From NCBI GenBank assembly GCA_039707655.1, contig CM077676.1, positions 80,647,395 through 80,711,394 of the forward strand: a DNA stretch of 64,000 bases, written 5' to 3'. Numbering within the stretch: the first letter of the stretch is position 1; each line of letters begins with the position of its first letter. The notes below the pieces were generated by a model, which had not been told where the DNA came from, ran no database searches, and saw nothing but the letters and a program-made list of their open reading frames with translations. The position numbers and the translations under genes are program-made. This document shows, piece by piece, positions 35,696 to 46,967 of this stretch. This DNA comes from Elymus sibiricus. Taxonomy: Eukaryota > Streptophyta > Magnoliopsida > Poales > Poaceae.

Positions 35696-38600
35696 TGTAA
35701 CACCCCCTGTATCATACTACAGTGATCTCCCCCTAATGGTGGTCATGTCATCATGATCACTATGCCAATCTGCCACTTGTCCAATATCTAAGCCAAATTC
35801 TAATTTGAATTGCATGTCAAATATTTACTTCTTCTGTCAAGCAATCAAAATAGTTTATCCTATGGCAAATATTCCCTACGTATTTGTGTTGAAACAAACT
35901 TCTGTTAAATTCCCAAAATGCCCCTGGAAATTTATTTAGTGGTCCAGCAGCATTTATTTTGGTCCTTCCATTTTATAAAAAGTACCTAACCTTTTCCAAA
36001 TGGCCCCAAACTTTTTGTGCCAGCCCAGAATATTGCCCTGCATTTTTGTGCCAAGTTTCATGTTGAGCAAAATTCATTTGCTAGCTAAACTAAATAGAAA
36101 TCAGTAGCTAATTGATCTATAGAATAGGAAAAAGGAAAAGGGCACTGTGCTCGTGGCCCAAGTGCAACAGTGCCCGAGCCCAGCCCAAAAACTGCCTCGT
36201 CCACCTGCTCCCGCCCCGCTGTCGCGCTTGCCGTGGCCGAGGGCGCGCCGCTCCGTTCACTGGCCACCACGGCGCCGAAGTGGGTGGCCGGAGGGGATAA
36301 GACCAGCCCCGGCGCCCTCTCTCCCTCCCATTTACCCCAGCGCCCTCCGTTCTTCCTCCCTCACTCCTTTCTCGTCGATTTGGAGCCCGACCGAAACCGC
36401 CATGGCCGCGCCGTCGCCACCACCGTAGTCACCGCCGCCTACTCGCCCAGCGGACGTGTCCAGGAGCTCCCCGGCGTCGTCTTCTTCGTCTACGTGGAGC
36501 ACAACGAGCTGGAGCGCCGAGGAAAGACGCCATCGATCGCTTTCTTCAACTACGGTCGTCACGCGTCTTCACCGGCGATCTACACCACCTCGACCTCTCC
36601 CGCTTCACCGAGCTCCCCTGCGGCTCCGCAGTGAGCACCCGCTCGATCCCCCTCTTCTCCCCTTCAAATCCCTCGCCGCGCGTAGCTATAACCGAAGCCG
36701 TGAGCCGACCACAGCCATGTCGCCATCGCCGAACTCGTAGTCGCCGCTGTAGTTAACCTCTGGATGAACCGAAGACGTAGCCGTGCTCCTGGGGTCCCTC
36801 GGGTGCCCGTACGCTAAGCGCAGCATCGGGTCCGTGCCCGCAACGTCGTGTTCGTCGTCGTCATGTCGCCGCCGCAGTCGGGGGTCGACGTTGAGCTCGA
36901 CCCCGACCAGCCCGATTCCTCCAACTACTACTGAATGATGCGGCTCGTTCCCAGGATCTCATAGGTCCAAACCCCAGCGCGAACGGACGCCGGAGGCGAG
37001 CGCACGGTGCTCGCCGGCGTGCCCTGCCTCGCCGTCGTTAGTGCGTCGTCGTGGCGCTGACGTGGCTGTCATTAGCCGCTAACTAACCAAGCTAACCCCA
37101 GTGACATCGGGCCCCACCCGCACTAATTACCTAGCCTAGATTAATTTAAAACTAAGCTAAATACTCAGTTAACCCTACAGTCAGTGACAGGTGGGTCCAG
37201 TGGGACCCATTTGACCAGTCAACGCTGACTGGACAGTTGACCAGGGACCCACTGTCAGCCCCTCTGGTGCACTCTGGGTGCAGTGCACCGGGTGCACCCA
37301 GCTTTTCCTGTGCATTTTTGGATTTAAATAATTCCAGGATTTTTCAGAAAATGATTAAAACTTCGGAAATTCATAGAAAATAAACCGTAGCTCGGATCGA
37401 AAAGTTTTCTACATGAAAGTTGATCAGAAAAATGAGACGAATCCAAATACATGGTCAAAATGCTTGACCATCACTCCTATCTACCTGAACATGGAACCTT
37501 CCCCTCTGGTTCAGTATACCGAATCTGCCTAAACGTCGGGAAAATATCCCAGATATTTTCCCGCTTCGCCTGCGACATGTAGCAATTCACTAGGTCACCA
37601 CCAACCCTGCATACTGCCATGCCATGCATCTGTGTTGCATTTATCTGCCTTTATTTATTGTTTCTTCCCCCTCTTCTTCCCCGTTAGACCCCGAGACCGA
37701 CACAGCTCCGGAGACCGACGACACCACTGACGACCCCTCCTTTGCCGCAGAGCTTCCAGGCAAGCAACCCCCTTTGACGCATGCCTATATCACCTATTCT
37801 TTCTCCCTCCTGCTTGCATTAAAATTTGCTACTGCTATTGATTTATCCTATTCTGATGCACAGCCTGTTTTTGTAAACTGCCTTTTGATACTTTACCTGA
37901 TATCCTAAATGCTTAGTATAGGTTGGCAGTAAACCATCTGTGGCCCCTCTTCCTTGTCCTAGTTGCCCCGCTTAGTTACCAGTGCCCTGATCGATGTGAT
38001 CGACGGGCTGAGACCAGCACATCACCACACACACCCCCTAAGTTGCTCGACTCTGCAGAGCTAACATCGAGTGACGAGGGTGATACCTCTTATCTCACTC
38101 CTGATGTTGTCTCTGAAGCGTAGCTAGTCGGTTGTGGGTTACCGAGGGTGATTCCTCTTTCTCCACCTCCGACGAAGCTTCTGTCGAGCAACCCCGCAAG
38201 TGTGAATACCATCGAGGGTGATTCCTCCGGGTTCACCTTGATGGATACATCGAGTGGGAATCCAACGAGGGTGATTCCTCGGATTCCTTCTTGATGTTAT
38301 GAACACATAGTTACTTGGGTACTACAGATACTGAATAAAGTCGGGTCGACCCCGAGGGGTACCCGCGAGAGATGTGCAGTCGGGTTGACCATGACGGTAC
38401 CCGCGAGATGATTACGTGGCACGGCCGGGCATTCTGATCCCTTGCCGTAAGTCCACGAGACGGGGCGATGGGGCCACATGTTTCGTGGATCTCTGCTCGT
38501 TTCCGCGAGCTCCCAATACACTTAACGGATTTGGGTATTTGGTCTGAGTTGGCCAATGGCCTATACGCACTACCACCATGTGGGATAATGGTTTAATGGG

Positions 38601-39717
38601 GCCCTCTACACCATATATATCAGCCGAAAGCTCTGTCAGACGTCCAGTTCAGCATTGTGAGTCGGTCGGGACAAGGCCATCCAGGACTGAGGTGGTGTTT
38701 GGACTCCGACCCGCGACACAACGACCCAGAGTACAAAGGGCGATGGGCCCAAGAACCCTGAGCACTTAGGATGTAGACCGGCGGGGACCTCTCTGCTGAG
38801 CTCTAGGTAGGGCCGTGGTGTGTCGATCAGTCGAGGCCGGGCATGACCCAAGAAAGTGTGTCCGGCCAGAGTTAATCGAGCGTGTTGGGTAACAGTAGTG
38901 CACCCCTACAGGGAAGATATATCTATTCGAATAGCCGTGTCCACGGTAACAGGACGCTCAGTAAAGTATCCCGGTCTACTACTTGAACTGGTTACATGAT
39001 AATTAATTGGAAGCTCCCGGATCGCTTTCTCACAGGGAGTCGAGGAATGATCTCTAGGCTTTGATACAACATGCTTGTTACTTTAATTATGTACTAATCT
39101 GCACTCTTCATATGCTGCAAGACCGCTGAAGATGCTAGTCTTCGATAGGCTAGGCCCTCTCTCTATTCTGGCATTTCTGCAGTCTAGTCCACATATATAG
39201 CCCTTCTTTGATACCGATGCATATTTAGAATAGATATGATGTAAGTCTTGCGAGTACTTTGGATGAGTACTCACGGTTGCTTTGCTTCCCCTATTTCCCC
39301 AATACCCGATGCTGCGACCAGATGACGGAGCCCCGGAGCCAGCTGCTACCACCGACGACTACTACTACCCCTCTGGTGAAGCTTACTACTACGTGGAGAC
39401 CGCCGACGACCAGGAGTAGTTAGGAGGCTCCCAGGCAGGAGGCATGTGCCTTTTCGATCTGTGTTGTTGTTTTGCCCCGCCTGTTAAGGCATATCTGTTT
39501 TACTTTTATATCTGTACTCAGATATCTAATGCTTTCGCTGACGCTTGTATGCGCAAGCTTTTGTATTCGAGCCCTCGAGGCCCCTGGCTTGTAATATAAA
39601 GCTTGTATGACTTTTATTTGTGTAGAGTTGTGTTGTGATATCTTCAAGTGAGTCCCTAGGCTTGATCGTCTGCATTTGCGTGTATGGTTAGCGCACGATT
39701 AAGCCGGGGGCGTCACA
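35696..39717 (+). mobile_element. Solo LTR of a Tekay-like family (family B), 4,022 bp
   Basis: Begins TGTAACACCCCC, ends GGCGTCACA, and is flanked by CTATC at 35691-35695 and 39718-39722. No internal region is present, so it arose by recombination between the two LTRs of a full element. Its plan resembles family A: a GC-rich leader (about 36200-37100), an AG-GCAAGC site (37758), paired palindromes (38904-38934), and a GAGTAC hairpin (39252-39272). A minus-strand relative is at 48640-49457 and 62139-64000. ORFs in the leader show no protein similarity. Confidence 0.93.
38076..38280 (+). repeat. Four spaced copies of GAGGGTGATTCCTC in family B LTR
   Basis: Copies at 38076, 38144, 38214 and 38267 (first with GATACCTC). 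Each is an imperfect dyad, GAGG...CCTC. In one frame they read E-G-D-[ST]-S. Also present four times in the minus-strand family B LTR (62244-62447). Confidence 0.8.
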
Positions 39718-39866
39718 CTATCAAACTATCTGCTACCGATAATTTCAGTGTTTGCAGAGAATACCTTGCTGAAAACCGCTTGTCATTTCCTTCTGCGACT
39801 CGTTGGGTTCGACACTCTTACTTATCGGAAGGACTACGATTGATCCCCTATACTTGTGGGTCATCA

Positions 39867-40387
39867 GCGGTCGATGGGTGGAGTAATAGTAGTAGATATA
39901 GGCAGGAGTCGGTCTACTTGTCTCGGACATGATGCATATATACATGATCATTGCCATGAATCCGTCATAATTATTTGCTTTTCTATCAATTGCCCAACAG
40001 TAATTTGTTTACCCACCGTATGTTCTGTGCTCGAGAGAGAAGCCTCTAGTGAAAACTATGGCCCCCGGGTCTATCTTTATCATATATTAAAATCCAAAAA
40101 TACCTTGCTGCAATTTATTTACTTTTATTTTATTTATTATTATACTTTATCTATCTATCACTATCAAAATTAATCCTTGCAAATAACCGCTAAGAGGATT
40201 GACAACCCTCTTATTTGCGTTGGGTGCAAGTGTTCGCTTTTGTGTGTGTAGGTGCTGCTAAAGGATTTTGACTGGTTCTCCTACTGGATTGATAACCTTG
40301 ATTCTTATCTGAGGGAAATACTTATCTCTACTATACTGCATCATCCCCTCCTCTTCAGGGAAATACCAACGCAGTCTACAAGTAGCA
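39867..40387 (+). repeat. 3' part of an LTR from another Athila-like element
   Basis: Begins at the junction with the Athila 3' LTR and ends AAGTAGCA just before a tRNA-Asp-type primer site. The upstream part is missing, so this is a truncated 5' LTR. Confidence 0.7.
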
Positions 40388-40398
40388 GGAAGAAATTC

Positions 40399-40416
40399 TG
40401 GCGCCGTTGCCGAGGA
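40399..40416 (+). other. Primer-binding site, tRNA-Asp type
   Basis: TGGCGCCGTTGCCGAGGA, one base from the usual site, between the LTR remnant and gag. Confidence 0.85.
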
Positions 40417-40593
40417 GACATCATCAAAATTATCAAGTAACTTCGCACAAACTATCATCCACTTGCATTTATTTTATTTGCCTTTTTATTTGCATTTGCC
40501 TCTCGTTTTCATCTCCCCCACTTCTATTTTTTTTTACAAAAAACACAAAAATATTTTTATTTGCTTCTTTGCTAGTTTGTTTGCTTCATCGTG

Positions 40594-42335
40594 ATGTCTC
40601 AAGAAAATACAAAATTGTGTGACTTTTCCAATACTAATAATAATGATTTTATTAGTACTCCTATTGCTCCTCCCGCCACTAGTGCGGAGTCATGTGACAT
40701 TAATGCTGCTTTGCTTAATCTTGTTATGAAAGAACAATTTTCTGGTAGTCCTAATGAAGATGCTGCATCCCATCTAAATACTTTCGTTGAACTTTGTGAT
40801 ATGCAAAAGAAAAAAGATGTGGATAATGATATTGTTAAATTGAAATTATTTCCGTACTCAGTACGAGATCATGCTAAAACTTGGTTTTCATCCTTGCCTA
40901 GAAATAGTATTGATTCTTGGGATAAGTGTAAGGATGCTTTTATTGCCAAGTATTTTCCTCCTGCTAAGATTATTTCTTTAAGAAATCAAATTATGAATTT
41001 TAAGCAACTTGAACATGAGCATGTTGCACAATCTTGGGAAAGAATGAAATTAATGATAAGAAATTGCCCAACACATGGTTTAAGCTTATGGATGATCATA
41101 CAAAAAATTTATGCGGGACTAAACTTTGTTTCTAGAAATTTGCTAGACTCTGCCGCAGGTGGTACTTTTATGGAAATTACATTGGGAGAAGCTACAAAAC
41201 TCCTTGATAATATTATGACAAATTATTCTCAATGGCACACTGAAAGAACTCCAACTGGTAAGAAGGTAAATTCTGTTGAGGAAATTAATACTTTGAGTGA
41301 TAAGATGGATGCTCTTATGAAATTGGTTGCCAGTAAAAGTGCTCATATTGATCCTAATGATGTTCATTGTCTACTTTGATTTAGCAAAATAATGATGCTA
41401 TTGATGTGAATTTCGTTTCTAGAAATAATTTCAACAACAATGCTTATAGGGGTAATTTCAACCCTAGACCGTTTCTTGGAAATTCCTCTAATAATTATGG
41501 TAATTCCTATGTTAGTCCATATAATAATAATAATAGGATACCCTTTGATCTTGAAAGTAATATTAAAGAATTTATTAATTTGCAAAATAATTTCAATGCT
41601 ATGACAGAAGAAAAATTGAATAGAGTTGATGAAATGTCTAGGAACATGGATAGAATTGCTCATGATGTGGAAAATCTCAAAATTAAAATTTTGCCACCCA
41701 AGCATGATATAAATGAGTCTTTTAAAGCTATTTATGTCTACATTAATGAAAGTAAAGAAAAGACCGCTAGGTTGAGAGCTAAGCGAGAATTCTTAGAAAA
41801 AGCTATTCCACCCTGTTTCTACCGTAGTAATGATGAAGATATTAAAATGATTGGTGTCTCACCTATTGAATCCCTATTTAGTAACATAAAACTTGATGAA
41901 AAAGGGACTGAAGATGAGTCAACTTTAGCTAGAAGGCGTCCCAATCATTTGGAGGGTGATGATCTTAATGATAAAAATGAAAAAAAGTGGGTTTGGAGAG
42001 GTCAAAACTTTAAATAGTAAGGCACCCACTACTTTGGATTACAAGGACTTTAATTATGATAATTGTTCTTTAATTGAGTGTATTTCCTTGTTTCAATCCA
42101 TGATTAATTCACCTAATGCATATGAACAAAATAAAGCTTTCACTAAACATATTGTAGAAGCTATGATGAAAGCTCATGAAGAAAAACTTGAGTTGGAAGG
42201 TTCAATTCCTAGAAAATTACAAGATGAATGGGAACCTACTATTAAAGTCAAAATTAAATATTATGAATGTAATGCTCTATGTGATCTTGGTGCTAGCGTT
42301 TCCACTATACCAAAGTCTTTGTGTGATGTGCTAGG
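40594..42335 (+). pseudogene. gag and protease of a truncated Athila-like element
   Basis: Starts at ATG 40594 (MSQENTKLCDF). The Gag core (AKTWFSSLPRNSIDSWDKC) reads to a stop at 41377; the next part is one frame over (41406-42017, with a TAG at 41382), and a second shift near 41990-42015 leads to the protease motif CDLGASVSTIP (about 42280). The gene is cut at 42335 by an LTR start (TGATACGTCTCC), and no polymerase region follows. It is thus the 5' third of an element whose remainder was lost or lies beyond the rearranged block at 42336-48640. Confidence 0.88.
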
Positions 42336-42841
42336 TGATACGTCTCCAACGTCTCTATAATTTATGAAGTATTCATGCCATGTTTATAATAGTTTTGTAT
42401 GATTTTGGTGCACTTTTATATGGGTTTTATATGATTTTCATGGACTAACATATTGACCTAGTGCCCAGTGCTAGTTGCTGTTTTCTGCTTGTTTTTGGTT
42501 TTCCAGAAAATCCATATCAAATGAAGTCCAAATGCAGCGAAACTTTTTGACGATTTTTTCTGGAAGGAAACAGACCCAGGAAACTTTGCAGGAGCAGCAG
42601 AAGAGCCACAGTGGCCCCACGAGCCACCTGGGCACTAAGCTGCATTTGGACTTCATTTGATATGGATTTTCTGGAAAACCAAAAACAAGCAGAAAACAGC
42701 AACTGGCACTGGGCACTAGGTCAATATGTTAGTCCATAAAAATCATATAAAATCCATATAAAAGTGCACCAAAATCATACAAAACTATAATAAACATGGC
42801 ATGAATACTTCATAAATTATAGATACGTTGGAGACGTATCA
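42336..42841. repeat. Head-to-head LTR ends forming a ~200-bp-arm hairpin
   Basis: The left arm (42336-42537) starts TGATACGTCTCC and is the first ~200 bp of the LTR family seen at 24688. The right arm (42640-42841) is its near-perfect reverse complement, ending GGAGACGTATCA. The spacer (about 100 bp) continues the left LTR. The right arm is followed, on the minus strand, by the matching polypurine tract (42842-42856). Confidence 0.92.
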
Positions 42842-45736
42842 GCATCCCCAAGCTTAATTCCTGCTCATCCTCGAGTAGGCAAATGATAAAAGAAGTAATT
42901 TATGAAGTGTGAATGCTAGCATAGTGCATAAGTTTGATCAATGATAATTTCCATCACTTTTCCTAGCATCATTATATATCATAAACAGTAGCTCATCTCA
43001 TAAAACTTCTCATGATCAAGTAGCAAGCTATTCACATGTTAAAGTATAGACCATAAACTTTCTTGAAAACTAACGAACTATGTTTTCAGTCATCAAATAA
43101 TTGCAATTCATGTTATTTTCAGGAAGGTTCTATGTAAGAGCTTTGATTTAGCAAATTCCACATACTCAAGTATCATTTAGTCTTCCATGATTGCTGACAC
43201 TCAAAGCATATATGTGTCTGGATCATTCCCTACCACATGATGCTTGCCCACTAGAGAATAAATAGAGCGGAATAGGGATGAACATTACCGACTCTTGCAT
43301 AAAAGTAAATACAGAAAAGTAAATACGGAAAATTAAAAGATAGGCCCTTCGCAGAGGGAAGCAGAGGTTGTCATGCGCTTTTTATTTTTGGATGTGCAAG
43401 CCCTTAATGCAAAGGAACGTCATGTTATATTGCCCCTTGTGATAGGAACCTTTATTATGTAGTCTGTCGCTTTTATTTCTTTACCATCACAAGTTCGTAC
43501 AACGCTTATTTTCCCTTGCAATAAAAGATCATACATATTTTAGGAGCAATTTGTATTGCTTTTTGCACCGATGACAACTTACTTGAAGGATCTTATTCAA
43601 TCCATAGGTAGATATAGTGGACACTCATGGCAAGAAACTGGGTTTAAGGGTTTTTGGATGCACAAGTAGTATCTCTACTTAGTATGAATTTTTGGCTAGC
43701 AAAAGATCCTAAGCGCGCACCACATGTTAGAGGATCCATGACAATATAACTTCTATGTGAATATAAACAAACATAACTCATTACGTTGTCTTCCTTGTCC
43801 AACGTCAACTACTTGATCAAGCTAGAAAATAATTAATGGGGGCTCACAATCATAGAAGATGTCCAAGATAGTATATTTATATGTGAAATTTCTCTTCCTT
43901 CAAAATTCTTTCATGAATTGTTCAAGTGACCAATGCTATGTTTGTTAACTTTCAATAAATTTTACCACTTATACTTCTTGTATGTGAAGTCACTACTCCC
44001 CATGGGACAAGCATATGAAGCATATAAATTTCAACTTTATGATATTAAATTCATTTCAACAATTTACTCATAGGATATAAGTGAAGAACAAGAGTAAATG
44101 ACAAACTACTCCAAAAAGATATAAGTGAAGACCAAATGAGTAGTTAAGTAAATAGGTAGCTATGTGAGGACTCTCTCTCATTTAAAAAAAATCAGATCTT
44201 AAGTATTTTATTCAAACAGCAAAGAAAACAAAATAAAATGACATTCCAACAATAGCACAACTCATGTGAAGAAGCAAAAACTTAGGCTCAACCAAGACTA
44301 ACCGATAATTGTTGATGAAGAAAGGTACGATGCCTACCGGGGCATCCCCAAGCTTAGATGCTTGAGACTTCTTGAAATATTATATTGGGATGCCTTGGGC
44401 ATCCCCAAGCTTGAGCTTTTGTGTCTCCTTAATTCCTCTCATATCACGGTTTCCCTAAATCTTAAATACTTCATCCACACAAAACTCAACAAGAACTCGT
44501 GAGATAAGTTAGTATAAATCAACTCAAAACCTTCACATTCTCTACTCTAGCAAATTACTAAAATTATAATTAAACATTGCATACTAAATGCCTCTGCATA
44601 TTTAATACTCCTATCCACAAATAGAAATATTAAACAAGCAAACATATGCAAACAATGCAACTATAACAGCAATCTGCCAAAACAGGACAGTCTGTAAAGG
44701 GTGAATAAGAATTCATAATTCCCTAACTCCAAAAATTCTGAAAAATTACCACGTGACAGAGGACTCATGCATGCTTACTGTGTAAAAATTTCAGATTTTT
44801 ATCATGTTCTAACTATTCAGGAATATTCTGAACATAACAGAAAACTTTCTGTTTTCAAACAGTAACACATAAACTTGCAAATTGGGCATGGTAAAGGCTA
44901 TAATTGGCATTTTATTGAACTAAAAGATACAAAACATGATTATTGATAGCAGCAAGAAAATCTCAACAAAATAAAATGATGCTCCAAGCAAAACTCATAT
45001 TATGTGACGAATAAAAATATAGCTCCAAGTGAGGTTACCGATAATGTTGAAGACGAAAGAGGGGATGCCTTCCGGGGCATCCCCAAGCTTAGTTGCTTGG
45101 GTCTTCCTTGAATATTACCTTGGGGTGCCTTGGGCATCCCCAATATTAGGGTCTTGTCGCTCCTTATTCTCCTCATATCGATATCTCACCCAAAACTTGA
45201 AAACTTCAATCACACAAAACTTAACGGAACTTGTGAGATAGGTTAGTATGATAAAAATAAATCATCCACTTAGGTACTGTCAAGACAAGATTCATAATTT
45301 TTCTCACATAATTCCTACTGTATAATATCATTTCCACAATTTATATCTCATAATATAAGCTATGGAAACACTAAAACAAGCAAACTATGCAATAAAAACA
45401 GAATCTGTCAAAAACAGAACAGCGTGTAGTGAGCGATTTAAAACTCATAATTATGTACCTCCAAAAATTCTGAAAAATTAGGAAACCGTAAAAAATTTGT
45501 AAGCCAATACTTTGTAAAAATTTCAGAATTTTCGCACTTTCCAGTACAGAATAGAAATTCCGGCACTGGACGCAAAAGTTTCTGTTTTTGCACAGAATCA
45601 AGTCAACTATCATCCACACTATCCCAAAGGCTTTACTTGGCACATTATTGAAACAAAACATATAAAACATGATTACTACAGTAGATTAATCATGTGAGCA
45701 CACAAAAACAGTAGGTAGAAATATTGGGTTGTCTCC
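42842..45736 (-). other. 3' untranslated region of a minus-strand Athila-like element
   Basis: Begins (minus-strand end) with the polypurine tract TAAGCTTGGGGATGC beside the LTR arm. The stretch around 43340-43420 is the reverse complement of a similar region at 33640-33730. No coding region of the element remains, and the far end is cut by the LTR at 45737. Confidence 0.85.
44210..45736 (-). repeat. Tandem repeat (~700-bp unit, two copies plus a partial third)
   Basis: The blocks near 44210-44900 and 44910-45645 share the same order of motifs: an A-rich run, ACCGATAAT.GTTGA, GGGGCATCCCCAAGCTTAG, GCCTTGGGCATCCCCAA, and ACTTGTGAGATA-like. A third copy starts about 45645 and is cut at 45736. 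Each unit carries two polypurine-like motifs. Confidence 0.8.
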
Positions 45737-46567
45737 TGTCGGGGTACGACCATCTATGGGGCCATGCAGCCCCTTGTGGTTCGGCGGGGAGGATCGGCGC
45801 GCACAAAGAGCATGAACAATGGAACGCGGGGGATTTTACCCAGGTTCGGGCCGCTGAGAAGCATAAAACCCTACTCCTGCTTTTGGTGTATTGGAGGTGT
45901 GGGAGCACAGTACAGGGAGCGTTTCTCCCGGCAAGGTGTGGAGAGAGCCGCTACGCGAGAGGTGCTTATGTTTGAAAAGGAGTCCGAATCCTCTAAACTG
46001 TTGCCCTGGCCCTCCTTTTATAGCTCAAGGGGTTACCACAGTGGCAAAACAGTAATTATGTAGTGACTAGATAGCAAACAGTGCTATCATACCTAACTCT
46101 GCCAGTTTAGGGCAAAGGCATTTAATGCGCCGTTAGGTGTCATGCGGAGAGGTAGTCCCGGCAAGGTTTCTGCACCGCTTGCCCAGCTACCTCGTATTAT
46201 CCTGACACGCCTCCTGGACGGGTGTCATTAGAGGCAAATCTCGCCCCAGCGTGCTGACACGTGCCCGACAAGCCTCACCAACCAGCCTGCACCTGTGCGG
46301 TGAGGTGGAGCGCTGGAGGGCTGGCATAAGCTTGCCGGCATGGAGCTTGCCAGGTCATCACCTTGCCGGTTCATGCTTGCCGGCGGGGAATGTCTTCATC
46401 TTTGGTGCTGGGTGAGTGTCGAGCCTTGAGCTTCTCTCTGGTAACTCCTTCGGCTGAACTTGGAGTCTTGGTCTTGGCGGTTCCCGACAAAGCCTTGGCC
46501 GGCAAGGAGGCTGCTACTGTCTGTGCACAAGTCAGGGTATAAAATACCCATGTTTTATACACCGACA
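45737..46567 (+). repeat. LTR of a gypsy-like element of unknown family (831 bp)
   Basis: Ends TGTCGG...CCGACA, a perfect 6-bp terminal inverted repeat with TG/CA termini. There is no matching second LTR in the window and no recognised primer site after it (the following sequence is GGAGCCCCCGGGCCTGGGCC). The left flank TCTCC cannot be paired. LTR status rests on the termini and on the element-type ORF that follows. Confidence 0.6.
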
Positions 46568-46822
46568 GGAGCCCCCGGGCCTGGGCCATACGCGCGTCCG
46601 AAGCGTTGTTTGGGCTAGGCCCAAGTGATGCACAGACACGCGGTGGGAAACTGTCGTTACAATTTTGGTCATGATGATCTTCATTCTGACGCACGTCCAA
46701 TCCACGCATTAAATGCGGGTCATGGGGACTTGGACTGTTGCGGTTATTATGCGGTAGTGCGCGTGCGAAAGAACGTGGCTGGGGCAAAACAGTGAAGAGC
46801 TAGCCTCCCCTCGCGCCTTCCC

Positions 46823-46830
46823 CATAAAAA
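46823..46830 (+). promoter_or_regulatory. TATA-like box upstream of the 46968 ORF
   Basis: CATAAAAA in a GC-rich setting, 138 bp before the ATG and 256 bp beyond the LTR end, followed by a pyrimidine-rich leader. It could be a promoter independent of the LTR. Confidence 0.4.
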
Positions 46831-46967
46831 GGCGACCGCGAGGAGGCGCGGCTCCTTCGCCCCTGCTTTACCCTGCTTCATCTGCCTCCTCAATCCAGAA
46901 CTGCTTCCGCCGCCGCCGCCACCGTTTCGCATCTCGCCTCAGCCGCCTCCTTTCTTCTTGACCCTCG

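Larger units (their letters stand above)
21588..39866 (+). mobile_element. Athila-type Ty3-gypsy retrotransposon carrying two nested insertions
   Basis: LTRs at 21588-23046 and 34330-39866 (the latter split by a solo LTR) enclose a tRNA-Asp-type primer site, gag-protease, reverse transcriptase-RNase H-integrase, a third ORF after pol, and a polypurine tract. The protein sequence and the post-pol ORF fit the Athila lineage of Triticeae. A 4,022-bp non-autonomous element interrupts it at 24688. The left LTR lacks its first 43 bp, so no target duplication can be shown. Confidence 0.93.
34330..39866 (+). repeat. 3' LTR of the Athila-type element, split by a solo LTR
   Basis: The LTR is 34330-35695 plus 39723-39866, interrupted by a 4,022-bp insertion with a CTATC duplication. 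Begins TGATACG and ends GTGGGTCATCA. Includes the GC hairpin (34608-34661) and a TATA box (34695). Confidence 0.93.

Noticed and set aside
36112..36740. ORFs of up to 154 aa in the solo LTR leader that look like a small host gene
   Set aside because: They lie inside an LTR with proven target duplications, overlap in several frames and match no family. The gene-like composition is typical of these LTR leaders.
45838..45860. tRNA B-box-like GGTTCGGGCC in the LTR at 45737
   Set aside because: No A box at the right distance, no cloverleaf and no CCA-end context; only part of the LTR.
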